From NCBI GenBank assembly GCA_025928655.1, contig JAICJC010000023.1, positions 1 through 36,730 on the forward strand: 36,730 bases of DNA. The letters run 5' to 3'. The stretch is from Thermoleophilia bacterium. Its GTDB lineage: Bacteria > Actinomycetota > Thermoleophilia > Gaiellales > JAICJC01. Made by a program: the position numbers and the translations under genes. Numbering within the stretch: the stretch's first letter is position 1; every line of letters begins with the position of its first letter. The notes below the pieces were generated by a model that was given only the letters and a program-made list of their open reading frames with translations, did not search any database and was not told the origin of the DNA. Positions 1-7,247 of the stretch are shown here, piece after piece.

Positions 1-103
1 CGGGCGAGAGCCCGACGTGCTGCGCGATCTGGGCGAAGGTCGACCGCCCTTCGACCTGGAGCACGCCCACGATCGCTCGATCGATGTCGTTCAGGTCTTT
101 CAC
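1..103 (-). CDS. Lrp/AsnC-family transcriptional regulator, N-terminal fragment
   Basis: The minus strand from a GTG at 103 reads into a typical Lrp/AsnC N-terminal helix-turn-helix: the start VKDLNDIDRAIVGVLQ, then an arginine-rich turn and FAQIAQHVGLSP. The frame is open to the window edge, so only about 34 residues are present and the C-terminal RAM ligand domain lies outside. The family binds DNA as oligomers and senses amino acids or other small metabolites. It is divergent from the dehydratase at 172, and the roughly 68 bp between them must hold both promoters. The specific regulator cannot be named from this fragment. Confidence 0.75.
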   Translation of the reverse strand, partial: MKDLNDIDRAIVGVLQVEGRSTFAQIAQHVGLSP

Positions 104-171
104 GTCGGAGGTGATCCGGAACCATACCCCGGGTACCCTCAGGGCGTCGAAACCGGACAAGGGAGGACGCC

Positions 172-453
172 ATGGCGGTGCTCGCCGAATCGGAGCTCCA
201 ATCGCAGGTCGCGGGGATGCAGGGCTGGGAGGTGCGCGACGGCGCGCTCGAGAAGTCCTACGACCGCGGCGACTTCGACGGCTCGATGGCGTTCGTGAAG
301 AGCGTCGCCGAGGCGGCGAACGCGGCCGACCACCATCCCGACATCTCGATCTCCTGGAACACGGTCACCCTGCGCTGGGTGAACCACAGCGCGGGCGGCA
401 TCACGGAGAAGGACATCGAGATGGCGGAGAAGAGCGACTCGCTGGCCGGCTGA
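172..453 (+). CDS. phhB: 4a-hydroxytetrahydrobiopterin dehydratase (pterin-4-alpha-carbinolamine dehydratase)
   Basis: A 93-residue protein of normal family length that dehydrates 4a-hydroxytetrahydropterin, recycling the cofactor of aromatic amino acid hydroxylases. The signature is clear: ADHHPDISISW with the catalytic HH pair near residue 54, then a TLRWVNHSAGGITEKD segment carrying the third histidine. The start has a strong Shine-Dalgarno (GGGAGG at 161-166, 5 nt before the ATG). No aromatic hydroxylase is seen nearby, so the gene may act in general pterin recycling; in some bacteria the family also serves molybdopterin- or folate-related roles. A tandem palindromic repeat starts at the stop codon. 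Confidence 0.9.
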   Translation: MAVLAESELQSQVAGMQGWEVRDGALEKSYDRGDFDGSMAFVKSVAEAANAADHHPDISISWNTVTLRWVNHSAGGITEKDIEMAEKSDSLAG

Positions 454-537
454 ATGGGGACAGTCCCCGATGGGGACTGTCCCCGGCTACTCGCCCTGCC
501 CGGAATGGGGACAGTCCCCGGCGGGGACTGTCCCCGG
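454..537. repeat. Tandem pair of double palindromes (GGGGACAGTCCCC family)
   Basis: Two copies of a unit of about 51 bp lie between the convergent phhB and CNNM genes. Each unit carries two 13-bp palindromes back to back: 456-468 with 472-484, and 507-519 with 523-535. Within a unit the two palindromes differ only at the central base (GGGGACAGTCCCC and GGGGACTGTCCCC). The sequence between units also repeats (CGG, C or T, TACTCGCC). Transcribed, it would form strong hairpins in both directions, so it may act as a bidirectional terminator. The second unit runs into the CNNM stop codon at 538. Confidence 0.9.
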
Positions 538-1881
538 TTACTCGCCTGACTGCCCCGGCGGCTGGGCCGTCTGGGAGGCGGTCGCGGTCAGCGTGACGTC
601 GACCTCGCGGATGCGGGGGCCGTCGATCGCGCTCACCTCGAAGCTGGCGCCGTCGAACGCGACGGTGTCCCCCACCCTGGGCACGCGCCCGAGCTCGCCG
701 AACACGAACCCGCCGATCGTGTGGTAGTCGTCGACGGGCAGGCTCTTGCCGAAGCGCTCGTTGAACTCCTCGATCGGGAACGAGCCCACCAGCCGCACAC
801 GGCCGCGGCCGATGCGCAGGACGCCGGCGTCCGGCAGGTCGAACTCGTCGCCGATCTCGCCGACGATCTCCTCCAGCAGGTCCTCGAGGGTGACGAGGCC
901 CTCCACCGAGCCGTACTCGTCGACGACGATCGCGAGGTGGTTCGACGTGCGCTGGAACTCGGCCAGGAGCTCGTCGAGCGGCTTCGTCTCGGGCACCATG
1001 ATCGCCTCCCGCAGGATCATCCGCAGGTTCGTGCTCTCCAGGCCGCGCTCGTGCAGGGTCGAGAACAGGTCGCGCACGTGCAGGACGCCGACGACGTCGT
1101 CCAGATCCCCCTCGAACACCGGGTAGCGCGTGAAGGGGTTGGAGAGGACGAGCGCGAGCACGTCCTGCACGGGCAGGTCGACCGGCACGGCGACCACGTC
1201 GGGGCGGGGCACCATGACGTCGACGGCGTCCTTGTCGGCGAACTCGAAGACCTTGTGGAGCATCTCCTGCTCCTCCTCCTCGAGCACACCCTTCTCCCGG
1301 CTCGCGGTGACGAGCATCTTCAGCTCCTCCTCGGAGTGGACGAGCGTGATGCCGCTCGAGGCCGTCACGCCGAACCACCCCAGGACGGCCCCGCTCGTGC
1401 GCACCAGCACCCAGATGAACGGCCGGAAGATCACGTAGAAGGCGCCGATCGGGCCGGCGGCGACGACGGCCACCCGCTCGGGGTGCTGGAGCGTGAACGA
1501 CTTCGGCACGATCTCGCCCATCACGACGTGGAAGTAGGTCAGGATCGTGAACGCGAGGATCACCGAGATGGTCGTCGCGACGCTCGTGTGCCAGCTCTCC
1601 GGCAGCAGGTCGAGCGGCCGCTCGAGGAGTCGCGACACGACCGGCTCGCCGATGGCGCCGAGCGCCAGGCTCGAGAGCGTCACCCCCAGCTGGATGGCCG
1701 AGATGAACCGCGGCGGCTGCTCCAGCAGGCGCAGCACGCGGCGCGCCCCGCGGCTGCCCTGCGCGTCGAGTTCCTGCATGCGGGTGCGCCGCACGGTGAC
1801 CAGGCCGTACTCGGCAGCTACGAAGAAGGCGTTTGCGGCCACGATCAGCGCCACCGCCACCAGCTCGAGTGCGGTTGTCAT
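538..1881 (-). CDS. CNNM/CorC (HlyC-type) membrane transporter with CBS domains
   Basis: A 447-residue protein with the full CNNM order: an N-terminal DUF21 membrane domain (residues about 1-190, helices such as LELVAVALIVAANAFFVA, and the conserved GEIVPKSF), a CBS pair (about 215-335, with MVPRPDVVAVPVD and LVTLEDLLEEIVGEI), and a C-terminal CorC_HlyC domain (about 350-430, with LPVDDYHTIGGFVF). The family is linked to Mg2+/Co2+ export and to older hemolysin annotations. The ATG at 1881 begins directly at the first membrane helix; the long upstream extension of this frame is antisense to other genes. A TATACT -10 at 1917-1922 could drive it. The last residues abut the palindromic repeat. 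Confidence 0.9.
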   Translation of the reverse strand: MTTALELVAVALIVAANAFFVAAEYGLVTVRRTRMQELDAQGSRGARRVLRLLEQPPRFISAIQLGVTLSSLALGAIGEPVVSRLLERPLDLLPESWHTSVATTISVILAFTILTYFHVVMGEIVPKSFTLQHPERVAVVAAGPIGAFYVIFRPFIWVLVRTSGAVLGWFGVTASSGITLVHSEEELKMLVTASREKGVLEEEEQEMLHKVFEFADKDAVDVMVPRPDVVAVPVDLPVQDVLALVLSNPFTRYPVFEGDLDDVVGVLHVRDLFSTLHERGLESTNLRMILREAIMVPETKPLDELLAEFQRTSNHLAIVVDEYGSVEGLVTLEDLLEEIVGEIGDEFDLPDAGVLRIGRGRVRLVGSFPIEEFNERFGKSLPVDDYHTIGGFVFGELGRVPRVGDTVAFDGASFEVSAIDGPRIREVDVTLTATASQTAQPPGQSGE

Positions 1882-1916
1882 CGAGTACTCGGACCGTCGT
1901 CGCTCAAGCCCGGCCA

Positions 1917-1924
1917 AGTATAGT
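1917..1924. promoter_or_regulatory. Overlapping divergent -10 elements
   Basis: TATAGT (1919-1924) on the plus strand and TATACT (1917-1922) on the minus strand overlap, giving plausible divergent start sites for the response regulator operon and the CNNM gene. No convincing -35 box was seen on either side. Confidence 0.4.
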
Positions 1925-1949
1925 CGGGGGGTCGTACGGCCTCGAAGAG

Positions 1950-2118
1950 GGGAATTGGCGCTCAAGCGCGCGGCGTAACTGCCGATCACACTGCAGCAGG
2001 GATCACCCCCCAGACCGGCGAAAACCGGACGGCAGGGCACGAGAGTGCTAACGGCCGCGCCGATTTCTGCCGATACCCGGTAAACCCCAAGCTGGTCGAT
2101 GCGACGAGTGGAGCACAC
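1950..2118 (+). promoter_or_regulatory. Structured 5' leader of the two-component operon
   Basis: If transcription starts just after the TATAGT at 1919, the response regulator mRNA has a leader of about 190 nt. It holds three short hairpins: GCGC-TCAA-GCGC (1958-1969), CCGG-CGAAAA-CCGG (2015-2028) and GCAC-GAGA-GTGC (2037-2048, a GNRA tetraloop). It also has a direct repeat of GATCAC at 1984 and 2001. I could not match it to a riboswitch class known to me, including c-di-GMP-I, c-di-AMP and yybP-ykoY. The leader contrasts with the leaderless starts elsewhere in the window. Confidence 0.35.
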
Positions 2119-2739
2119 GTGGCCGAGCCGATTACTTGCCTGATTGTCGATGATCATGAGGTTGTTCGCGAGGGCCTGCGCCTGGCGCTGTCCCGCACGG
2201 ACAACATCCGCGTCGTCGGCGAGGCGTCCGACGGCAGCGCCGCCGTGGCGCTCGCCCGCCGCCGCCGCCCCAATGTCGTGATCATGGACGTCCGGATGCC
2301 CGGCACCGACGGCCTCCAGGCGGCCCGCGAGATCTCGACCGAGGTGCCCGAGGCCTACGTCCTCATGTTCACCGCCTACGGCGAGCGCAGCCTGCTCACC
2401 CGGGGCCTCGAGGCCGGCGCCAAGGGCTACATCCTCAAGGAGGCGCCGCACCAGACGCTCGTGCGCGCGATCCAGAAGGTTGCCGGCGGCGACGGGTACG
2501 TCGATCCTGCGCTGATGCCCGCGTTCCTGACCAAGGAGCGCGAGAACATGCTGACCGCGCGTGAGCGCGAGATCCTGCAGCTCCTGGCCGACGGGATGTC
2601 GAATGCCGACGTGGCCGCCAAGCTGTTCATCAGCCAGGAGACCGTGAAGAGCCACGTACGGCATATCCTCTCGAAGCTGGAGGCGGATACCCGTACGCAT
2701 GCAGTCGCCATCGCCCTCAGACAGGCCATCATCGACTAG
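2119..2739 (+). CDS. NarL/LuxR-family response regulator
   Basis: A 206-residue two-domain regulator. Residues 1-120 are a receiver domain with the acidic pair DD at 11-12, the phospho-acceptor Asp57 in VVIMDVRMPG, and the conserved K in GYILKEA. Residues about 140-200 are a LuxR/GerE helix-turn-helix (LTAREREILQLLADG, SQETVKSHVRHILSKL). The start is a GTG at 2119 with only weak GAGTGGAG upstream. It is followed at once by a histidine kinase of the matching HisKA_3 class, so this is a cognate pair. Its regulon cannot be read from the sequence. Confidence 0.93.
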   Translation: MAEPITCLIVDDHEVVREGLRLALSRTDNIRVVGEASDGSAAVALARRRRPNVVIMDVRMPGTDGLQAAREISTEVPEAYVLMFTAYGERSLLTRGLEAGAKGYILKEAPHQTLVRAIQKVAGGDGYVDPALMPAFLTKERENMLTAREREILQLLADGMSNADVAAKLFISQETVKSHVRHILSKLEADTRTHAVAIALRQAIID

Positions 2740-2776
2740 TCCCGCCGATCCCGGGGCCCGCGCAGTCGCGGCGTCC

Positions 2777-4201
2777 ATGCGGATCGTGCATGTGGGAGGT
2801 CTGGCGACGGTGTCCGTCGCGGTGACGGCGATCGCGTTCGCCCTCGCCGCGAGCGTCTTCTCCGATCCGGTCGCCCTGCTCGTTGCCGGGATCGCGGCCA
2901 TCGCGCTCGTGGGCGCCCTGGCGGCGCACGCCGTCCAGCGCGACGCCCGCCGGCTGCGGGCGTCCGAGGAGTGGCAGCGGCGCCTGCGGGGCGAGCTGAT
3001 GTCCCAAGCGGCCTTCCTGGACGAGGTCGTCGGAAGCCTCGCGGCCATGACGTCCACCCGCGACGCCGAGCACGTCCTGGCGGCGACCGCAGAGCAGGCC
3101 CACCGGCTGCTGCGGCCCGACGCCACGGTCGTCCTCGTCCCGTCCGCCGACGGGCGCGACCTGCGCCCGACGGTCGCCCGCGGCATCGCGCTCGGGCCGA
3201 TCGCCGGCATCCGGGTCGACCCGGGCAGCGCCGGCTCGCTGCTGGCCGAGGCCGCCGCCAGCCGCACGCCGGCCTCCGGGGCGGTGAAGCCGGGCGGCGA
3301 CGCGCTGACGAGCCATCTGCGACCGGTCGCGGCGATGGCCGTGCCCCTGGTGGTGCTGGACGAGCTGCACGCCCTCCTCGTCCTCTTCCGTCTGCGCGGA
3401 GATGCCGGCTTCGGCCCCGCCGAGGTGGCCCAGGCGGTGCTCGTGGCCGACTTCGGGGCGAGCGCCGCCGCGAACGCCCAGCTCTTCCAGCGGGTCGAGT
3501 CGCTCCTCGCCCAGGCCCGGATGCGTGAGGCCGAGCGGGCCGAGCTGTCGCGCCGGATCCTCTCCGCCGAGCAGGACGAGCGCCGCAAGCTCTCGCTGTT
3601 CCTGCACGACGGGCCGCTCCAGGCCATGTCCGGCATCGCGATGATGCTCGACGCCGTCGCCGAGGACACCGCCGAGGGCTCGACCGAGTCGGCGCTGCGC
3701 GTACTCGAGACGGCCCGCGAGCGCCAGCGGTCGGTGATCCGGTCGCTGCGCGAGCTCTCCTTCGCGCTCGAGCCGTGGGTGCTGCGCGACCAGGGCTTCG
3801 TCGTCGCCGTCCGGGCGCTCGCAGACGAGATGGAGCGCGGCCACGCCGTGTCCGTCGACCTCGACGTCGACGCCGCCGGCGACCTGCCGGCCGACGACCA
3901 GGTGTTCCTCTACCAGATCGTGCGCGAGGCGGTGCAGAACGCCGTCAAGCACGCCACGCCGCAGTCGATCGCTGTCTCCGTCTCGGGCGACGCGGGCACC
4001 GGGTTCGAGGTCGTCGTGCGCGACGACGGCACCGGGTTCGCCGTCTCGCCGCCGGACGACGGCCTCCCCCATCACGGCATGACCGCGATGCGCGAGCGGG
4101 CCCAGATCCTGGGCGGCCGGCTGCGGATCGACTCCGTCCCCGGGGCCGGGACCGAGCTGCGCGTGTCCCTCCCCTCGCACGACCATGCCGATGTGGCGTA
4201 G
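2777..4201 (+). CDS. GAF-containing sensor histidine kinase (HisKA_3 / NarL-partner type)
   Basis: 474 residues from the ATG at 2777. Two hydrophobic helices lie near the N-terminus (about 7-27 and 33-53), then a coiled region, a GAF-like sensor domain (about 90-240), a HisKA_3 dimerisation helix with phospho-acceptor His277 in FLHDGPLQ preceded by SAEQDERRKL, and a HATPase_c domain (N-box YQIVREAVQNAVKHA, G1 box DDGTGF, then HHGMTAMRERA). It is a membrane-anchored partner of the regulator just upstream. An ATG at 2699, inside the regulator gene, is an in-frame alternative adding 26 residues; I prefer 2777 because the first helix follows it closely. The 3' end overlaps the next gene. Confidence 0.88.
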   Translation: MRIVHVGGLATVSVAVTAIAFALAASVFSDPVALLVAGIAAIALVGALAAHAVQRDARRLRASEEWQRRLRGELMSQAAFLDEVVGSLAAMTSTRDAEHVLAATAEQAHRLLRPDATVVLVPSADGRDLRPTVARGIALGPIAGIRVDPGSAGSLLAEAAASRTPASGAVKPGGDALTSHLRPVAAMAVPLVVLDELHALLVLFRLRGDAGFGPAEVAQAVLVADFGASAAANAQLFQRVESLLAQARMREAERAELSRRILSAEQDERRKLSLFLHDGPLQAMSGIAMMLDAVAEDTAEGSTESALRVLETARERQRSVIRSLRELSFALEPWVLRDQGFVVAVRALADEMERGHAVSVDLDVDAAGDLPADDQVFLYQIVREAVQNAVKHATPQSIAVSVSGDAGTGFEVVVRDDGTGFAVSPPDDGLPHHGMTAMRERAQILGGRLRIDSVPGAGTELRVSLPSHDHADVA

Positions 4202-5570
4202 GCCCAGGCAGTCGGCGAGCCCCGTCGACGCGCTGGTGGAGGCCTGCGAGAGCGGCCTCGACCTGCCGGCCGTCATGGCGGCGGTGTGCAAGGCGGTCTC
4301 CGACTCCCTCTCGGGCGTCTCCACGGCCGCCTACGTGCTCTCCGACGACGGCACCAACCTGCGCCTCGCCGCCGGTGAGGGTGCGGACGAGCTCGACCCG
4401 CCCGAGCCCGACCGCCCGGTGCACATCGGCGACCGCTGGCTCGTGCCGCTCATCAGCGCCCGCCGCACCGTCGGCTGCATCGTCACCCACGCCCCCGCCT
4501 ACGCCGACCTCTCCGGCATCCGCCTGATCGCCGTGCTGGCGGCGCAGGCGATCGAGTCCGCGCGCCTGTGGGAGCGGGCCGGCGACAGCTCGGGCACCCA
4601 GGACGTGCTGACCGGCCTCCCGAACCACCGCGGCTTCGAGCGCGCGCTCGCCCGCGAGCTCGCCCGCGCCATGCGCGGGGGCGTGCCGTTGGCGGTGGCG
4701 ATGGTCGATCTGGACGGCTTCCAGGAGGCGAACGAGCGGCACGGGCACGCCGCCGGCGACGAGCTCCTGCGCACGGCCGGGCGCTGCCTGGCGTCGGGCG
4801 TGCGCACCTACGACAACGTGTCCCGGATCGGGCCCGACGAGTTCGGGCTGGTGCTGCCCGGCATGGAGCCCGAGGTGGCGCGGGCACTGCTCGAGCGGCT
4901 GGCGGCCGCCTTCGCCTCGTCGGCCCAGGGCGCGACGGTCTCGGCCGGCGTGGCCGGCTTCCCCGCCGACGGCGACACCCAGGGCGAGCTCGTGCGGCTG
5001 GCGACCGGCGCCCTCTACTGGGCCCGCCGGGGCGGCGGCGGCCGGGCGGTGGCGTACGACTCCGAGGTGGTCGAGGCGCTCTCGGCCGAGGAGCGGGCCC
5101 GCCAGCTCGAGCGCGACACCTACGAGCGCACGATGCGCGCGCTCGAGGCCGCCCGCGGCCAGTCGGCCTCGTCGCGGGCCGTGAGCGAGTACGCCGGCCA
5201 CATCGCCGCGCAGGTCGGCCTCTCCCCCGACCGCACCGACCGCGTGCGCCTGGCGGCGTTCCTGTACGACTCCACCACGCCGGGAGGAGACCGCGACGAG
5301 CGCGCCCGGGTCGCCTCCAAGGTGGTCGCGAACGCGCTCGACGCCGAGGCGGCGGAGTGGCTCCTGGCCGCGCACGACATGAACCGCGACGCGCCCATCG
5401 AGTCGCGCGTGATCGCGGTCGCAGCCGCGTTCGTCGAGTCCGGCGGCCACCTCTCCAGCGCGGGCGCCGGGCGGGCGCTGGCCGACATGTGGCAGCGCCG
5501 CGACGAGTTCGACCCGGGCTGTATGCGCGCGCTCGAGACGCTCCTGGCCGACCAGGCCGCAGGGGTGTGA
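4185..5570 (+). CDS. GAF / degenerate GGDEF / degenerate HD-GYP-like signalling protein
   Basis: 461 residues, with a start overlapping the kinase stop by 17 nt. Residues about 10-125 are GAF-like. Residues about 135-295 are a GGDEF domain with GLPNHRGFERAL, the metal-binding VDLDGFQEANERHGH and a signature loop reading GPDEF (216-220) instead of GGDEF. The last 120 residues resemble an HD-GYP helical bundle (AGHIAAQVGL, LAAFLYDST, VASKVVANAL), but the HD metal pair and the GYP motif are missing. The protein may therefore be a c-di-GMP or GTP sensor rather than an enzyme. The Asp and Glu of the loop are kept, so weak cyclase activity cannot be excluded. Confidence 0.8.
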   Translation: MPMWRRPRQSASPVDALVEACESGLDLPAVMAAVCKAVSDSLSGVSTAAYVLSDDGTNLRLAAGEGADELDPPEPDRPVHIGDRWLVPLISARRTVGCIVTHAPAYADLSGIRLIAVLAAQAIESARLWERAGDSSGTQDVLTGLPNHRGFERALARELARAMRGGVPLAVAMVDLDGFQEANERHGHAAGDELLRTAGRCLASGVRTYDNVSRIGPDEFGLVLPGMEPEVARALLERLAAAFASSAQGATVSAGVAGFPADGDTQGELVRLATGALYWARRGGGGRAVAYDSEVVEALSAEERARQLERDTYERTMRALEAARGQSASSRAVSEYAGHIAAQVGLSPDRTDRVRLAAFLYDSTTPGGDRDERARVASKVVANALDAEAAEWLLAAHDMNRDAPIESRVIAVAAAFVESGGHLSSAGAGRALADMWQRRDEFDPGCMRALETLLADQAAGV

Positions 5571-6289
5571 CCGGCCCGGCCGCGGGCCGGCCGCAGCGGG
5601 TCGACCTGCACAACCACACCCACCACTCCTACGACGCCCGGCTCACGCCCTCCGACTACCGGCGGGCGCACGAGGCGGGGCTGATCGACGTCGTCGCGAT
5701 CACCGACCACAACACGATCACGGGCGCGCTCGAGCTGCGCGAGCAGGTGAGCTTCCGCGTCATCGTCGGCCAGGAGATCGACACGGCCGACGGTGAGCTG
5801 ATCGGCCTCTTCCTGACCGAGCCCGTGCCGGCCGGGCTGCCGGCGCTCGAGACCGCCGAGCGCATCCGCGCGCAGGGGGGCCTCGTCTACCTCCAGCACC
5901 CCTTCTACCGCCTCGTGCGCGGGCGGCTGGGGGCCGCCGCCCGCGAGGAGCTGCGCGGCCGCGGGCTGATCGACATCGTCGAGGCGGTCAACGGCGGGCC
6001 GCTCACGGCGGCGGCGACCGCCCGCGCGCTGGCATGGGCGCGCGCCTGCGGCCTGCCCCACACCGCCTCCTCCGACGCCCACGAGCCCCTCGGCGTCGGC
6101 ACCTGCGTCCAGCTCGTGCCGCCCGGGCCGGTCGACGCCGCGACGCTGCCCGGGCTCCTGCGCGCGGGGCGGATGATCGACGCCCGCCCGCCGGCCGCGC
6201 TCGCCTTCGGGGTCAAGGCGGCCGGGCGCGTCGCCACCGCGATCCGGGTGACGGCGGGACGCGAGCCGCTGCGGCGGCGCCGGCCCTGA
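5567..6289 (+). CDS. PHP-domain metal-dependent phosphoesterase
   Basis: 240 residues from a GTG at 5567 whose last two bases are the TG of the upstream TGA. Four PHP motifs are visible: VDLHNHTHHSYD at the N-terminus, ITDHNT, LQHPFYR, and SSDAHEP near residue 165. These supply the His/Asp ligands of a trinuclear metal site, as in histidinol-phosphate phosphatases and the YciV/RnaAM nucleotide phosphoesterases. The protein is short and has no DNA polymerase domain, so a free small-molecule or nucleotide phosphoesterase is likely. It ends the signalling operon and converges with lgt, with 10 bp between. Confidence 0.85.
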   Translation: MTGPAAGRPQRVDLHNHTHHSYDARLTPSDYRRAHEAGLIDVVAITDHNTITGALELREQVSFRVIVGQEIDTADGELIGLFLTEPVPAGLPALETAERIRAQGGLVYLQHPFYRLVRGRLGAAAREELRGRGLIDIVEAVNGGPLTAAATARALAWARACGLPHTASSDAHEPLGVGTCVQLVPPGPVDAATLPGLLRAGRMIDARPPAALAFGVKAAGRVATAIRVTAGREPLRRRRP

Positions 6290-6299
6290 ATCGACCGGG

Positions 6300-7106
6300 C
6301 TAGACCCTGACGCGGCCGCGCCAGAGGGCGGCGAACCAGGTCGCGGCCAGCACGAGCACGACCAGCGACACCCAGACCTCGACCCGCTGCCCGAGCAGAT
6401 ACGTCGTGTGGTCGATCCGGATCCGCTCGATCGCCAGCCGCCCGGCCGCGTACAGGGCGGCGTAGAGCGCGAACACCGTCCCCGGCCGGATGCGCCCGCC
6501 GGCGCGGCGGGCGAACCAGAGCAGGACGGCCAGCACCGCCAGGTCCCACAGCGCCTCGTAGGCGAACGCCGGCTGGAACACCCGCCCCGGCAGGTACGGC
6601 GGCACCGGGTTGTCGATCCGGATCGCCCACGGGAGGTTGCTGGGGTGGCCGTAGAGCTCCTGGTTCGCGTAGTTGGCGAACCGCCCGATCGCCTGCCCGA
6701 GCACGACACCGGGCGCGGCGCAGTCGGCGACGACCCAGAACGGCAGGCGCATCAGGCGGCAGGCGACCGCCGCCCCGAGCATGCCCCCGATGACGCCGCC
6801 GTAGATGCCGAGCCCGCCGCGCCAGATGACGAACGCGTTCTGGGGGATGGCGCCGAACGGCTTCCAGTCGGTGAGCACGTGCTCCACGCGCGCCCCGGCG
6901 AAGCCGAGCAGCACGGCGGCGATGGCGATGGGCACCACCTGGTCGGGATCCAGGCCGCGGCGGGCGAACCCGCGCCGCGCCACGAGGACGCCGGCGACGA
7001 TCGCGATCACCAGGATGACGCCGTACCAGCGCGGCTGGAAGCTGCCGAGCTTGAAGACGTACGGGTCGCCGGGGCTGGGGAGGGTCAGGAGCACGAGCGC
7101 CGTCAC
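6300..7106 (-). CDS. lgt: Prolipoprotein diacylglyceryl transferase
   Basis: 268 residues, a multi-pass membrane enzyme that moves diacylglycerol from phosphatidylglycerol to the lipobox cysteine of prolipoproteins. Family motifs seen: FQPRWYGVILVIAIVAG, GARVEHVLTDW, WRGGLGIYGGVIGG and the signature GQAIGRFANYANQELYG, with a late RIDHTTYLLGQ. The start is a GTG at 7106 without a good ribosome site; the reading frame beyond it is not lgt-like. It is divergent from the ATPase at 7248, and the AT-richer 7140-7190 stretch probably carries the promoters. Confidence 0.95.
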   Translation of the reverse strand: MTALVLLTLPSPGDPYVFKLGSFQPRWYGVILVIAIVAGVLVARRGFARRGLDPDQVVPIAIAAVLLGFAGARVEHVLTDWKPFGAIPQNAFVIWRGGLGIYGGVIGGMLGAAVACRLMRLPFWVVADCAAPGVVLGQAIGRFANYANQELYGHPSNLPWAIRIDNPVPPYLPGRVFQPAFAYEALWDLAVLAVLLWFARRAGGRIRPGTVFALYAALYAAGRLAIERIRIDHTTYLLGQRVEVWVSLVVLVLAATWFAALWRGRVRV

Positions 7107-7152
7107 CCTACCCGCGCGCCCGCGCCGCGACGCCGCCTATCATCCATAGCAA

Positions 7153-7183
7153 GCTCGACAAACTGCATTTCTTTCGCTATCAG
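7153..7183 (+). promoter_or_regulatory. Possible promoter in the lgt / ATPase divergent region
   Basis: A -35-like TCGACA and a -10-like TATCAG, about 17 bp apart, lie in a locally AT-richer patch upstream of the ATPase gene. The match is moderate. Confidence 0.3.
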
Positions 7184-7247
7184 TGAGAGCAGGGCCGCAA
7201 GCGCGTCGCGCGCGGCCGTCGTCCCACTCCCCTGGCCGCAGCGCCCG

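Noticed and set aside
454..537. CRISPR array.
   Set aside because: Only two units, which are palindromic throughout with no variable spacers and no cas genes.
538..3669. A 1043-codon minus-strand open frame.
   Set aside because: Only the part from the ATG at 1881 is a real protein; the rest is antisense to the response regulator and kinase genes, a common effect of high GC content.
2729..4324. Long minus-strand frame opposite the histidine kinase.
   Set aside because: No domain recognised; the plus strand has clear HisKA_3 and HATPase motifs in the same place.
6408..7247. Upstream extension of the CpaE-like ATPase frame.
   Set aside because: It is antisense to lgt and has the Glu/Arg/Val-rich composition of a shadow frame.
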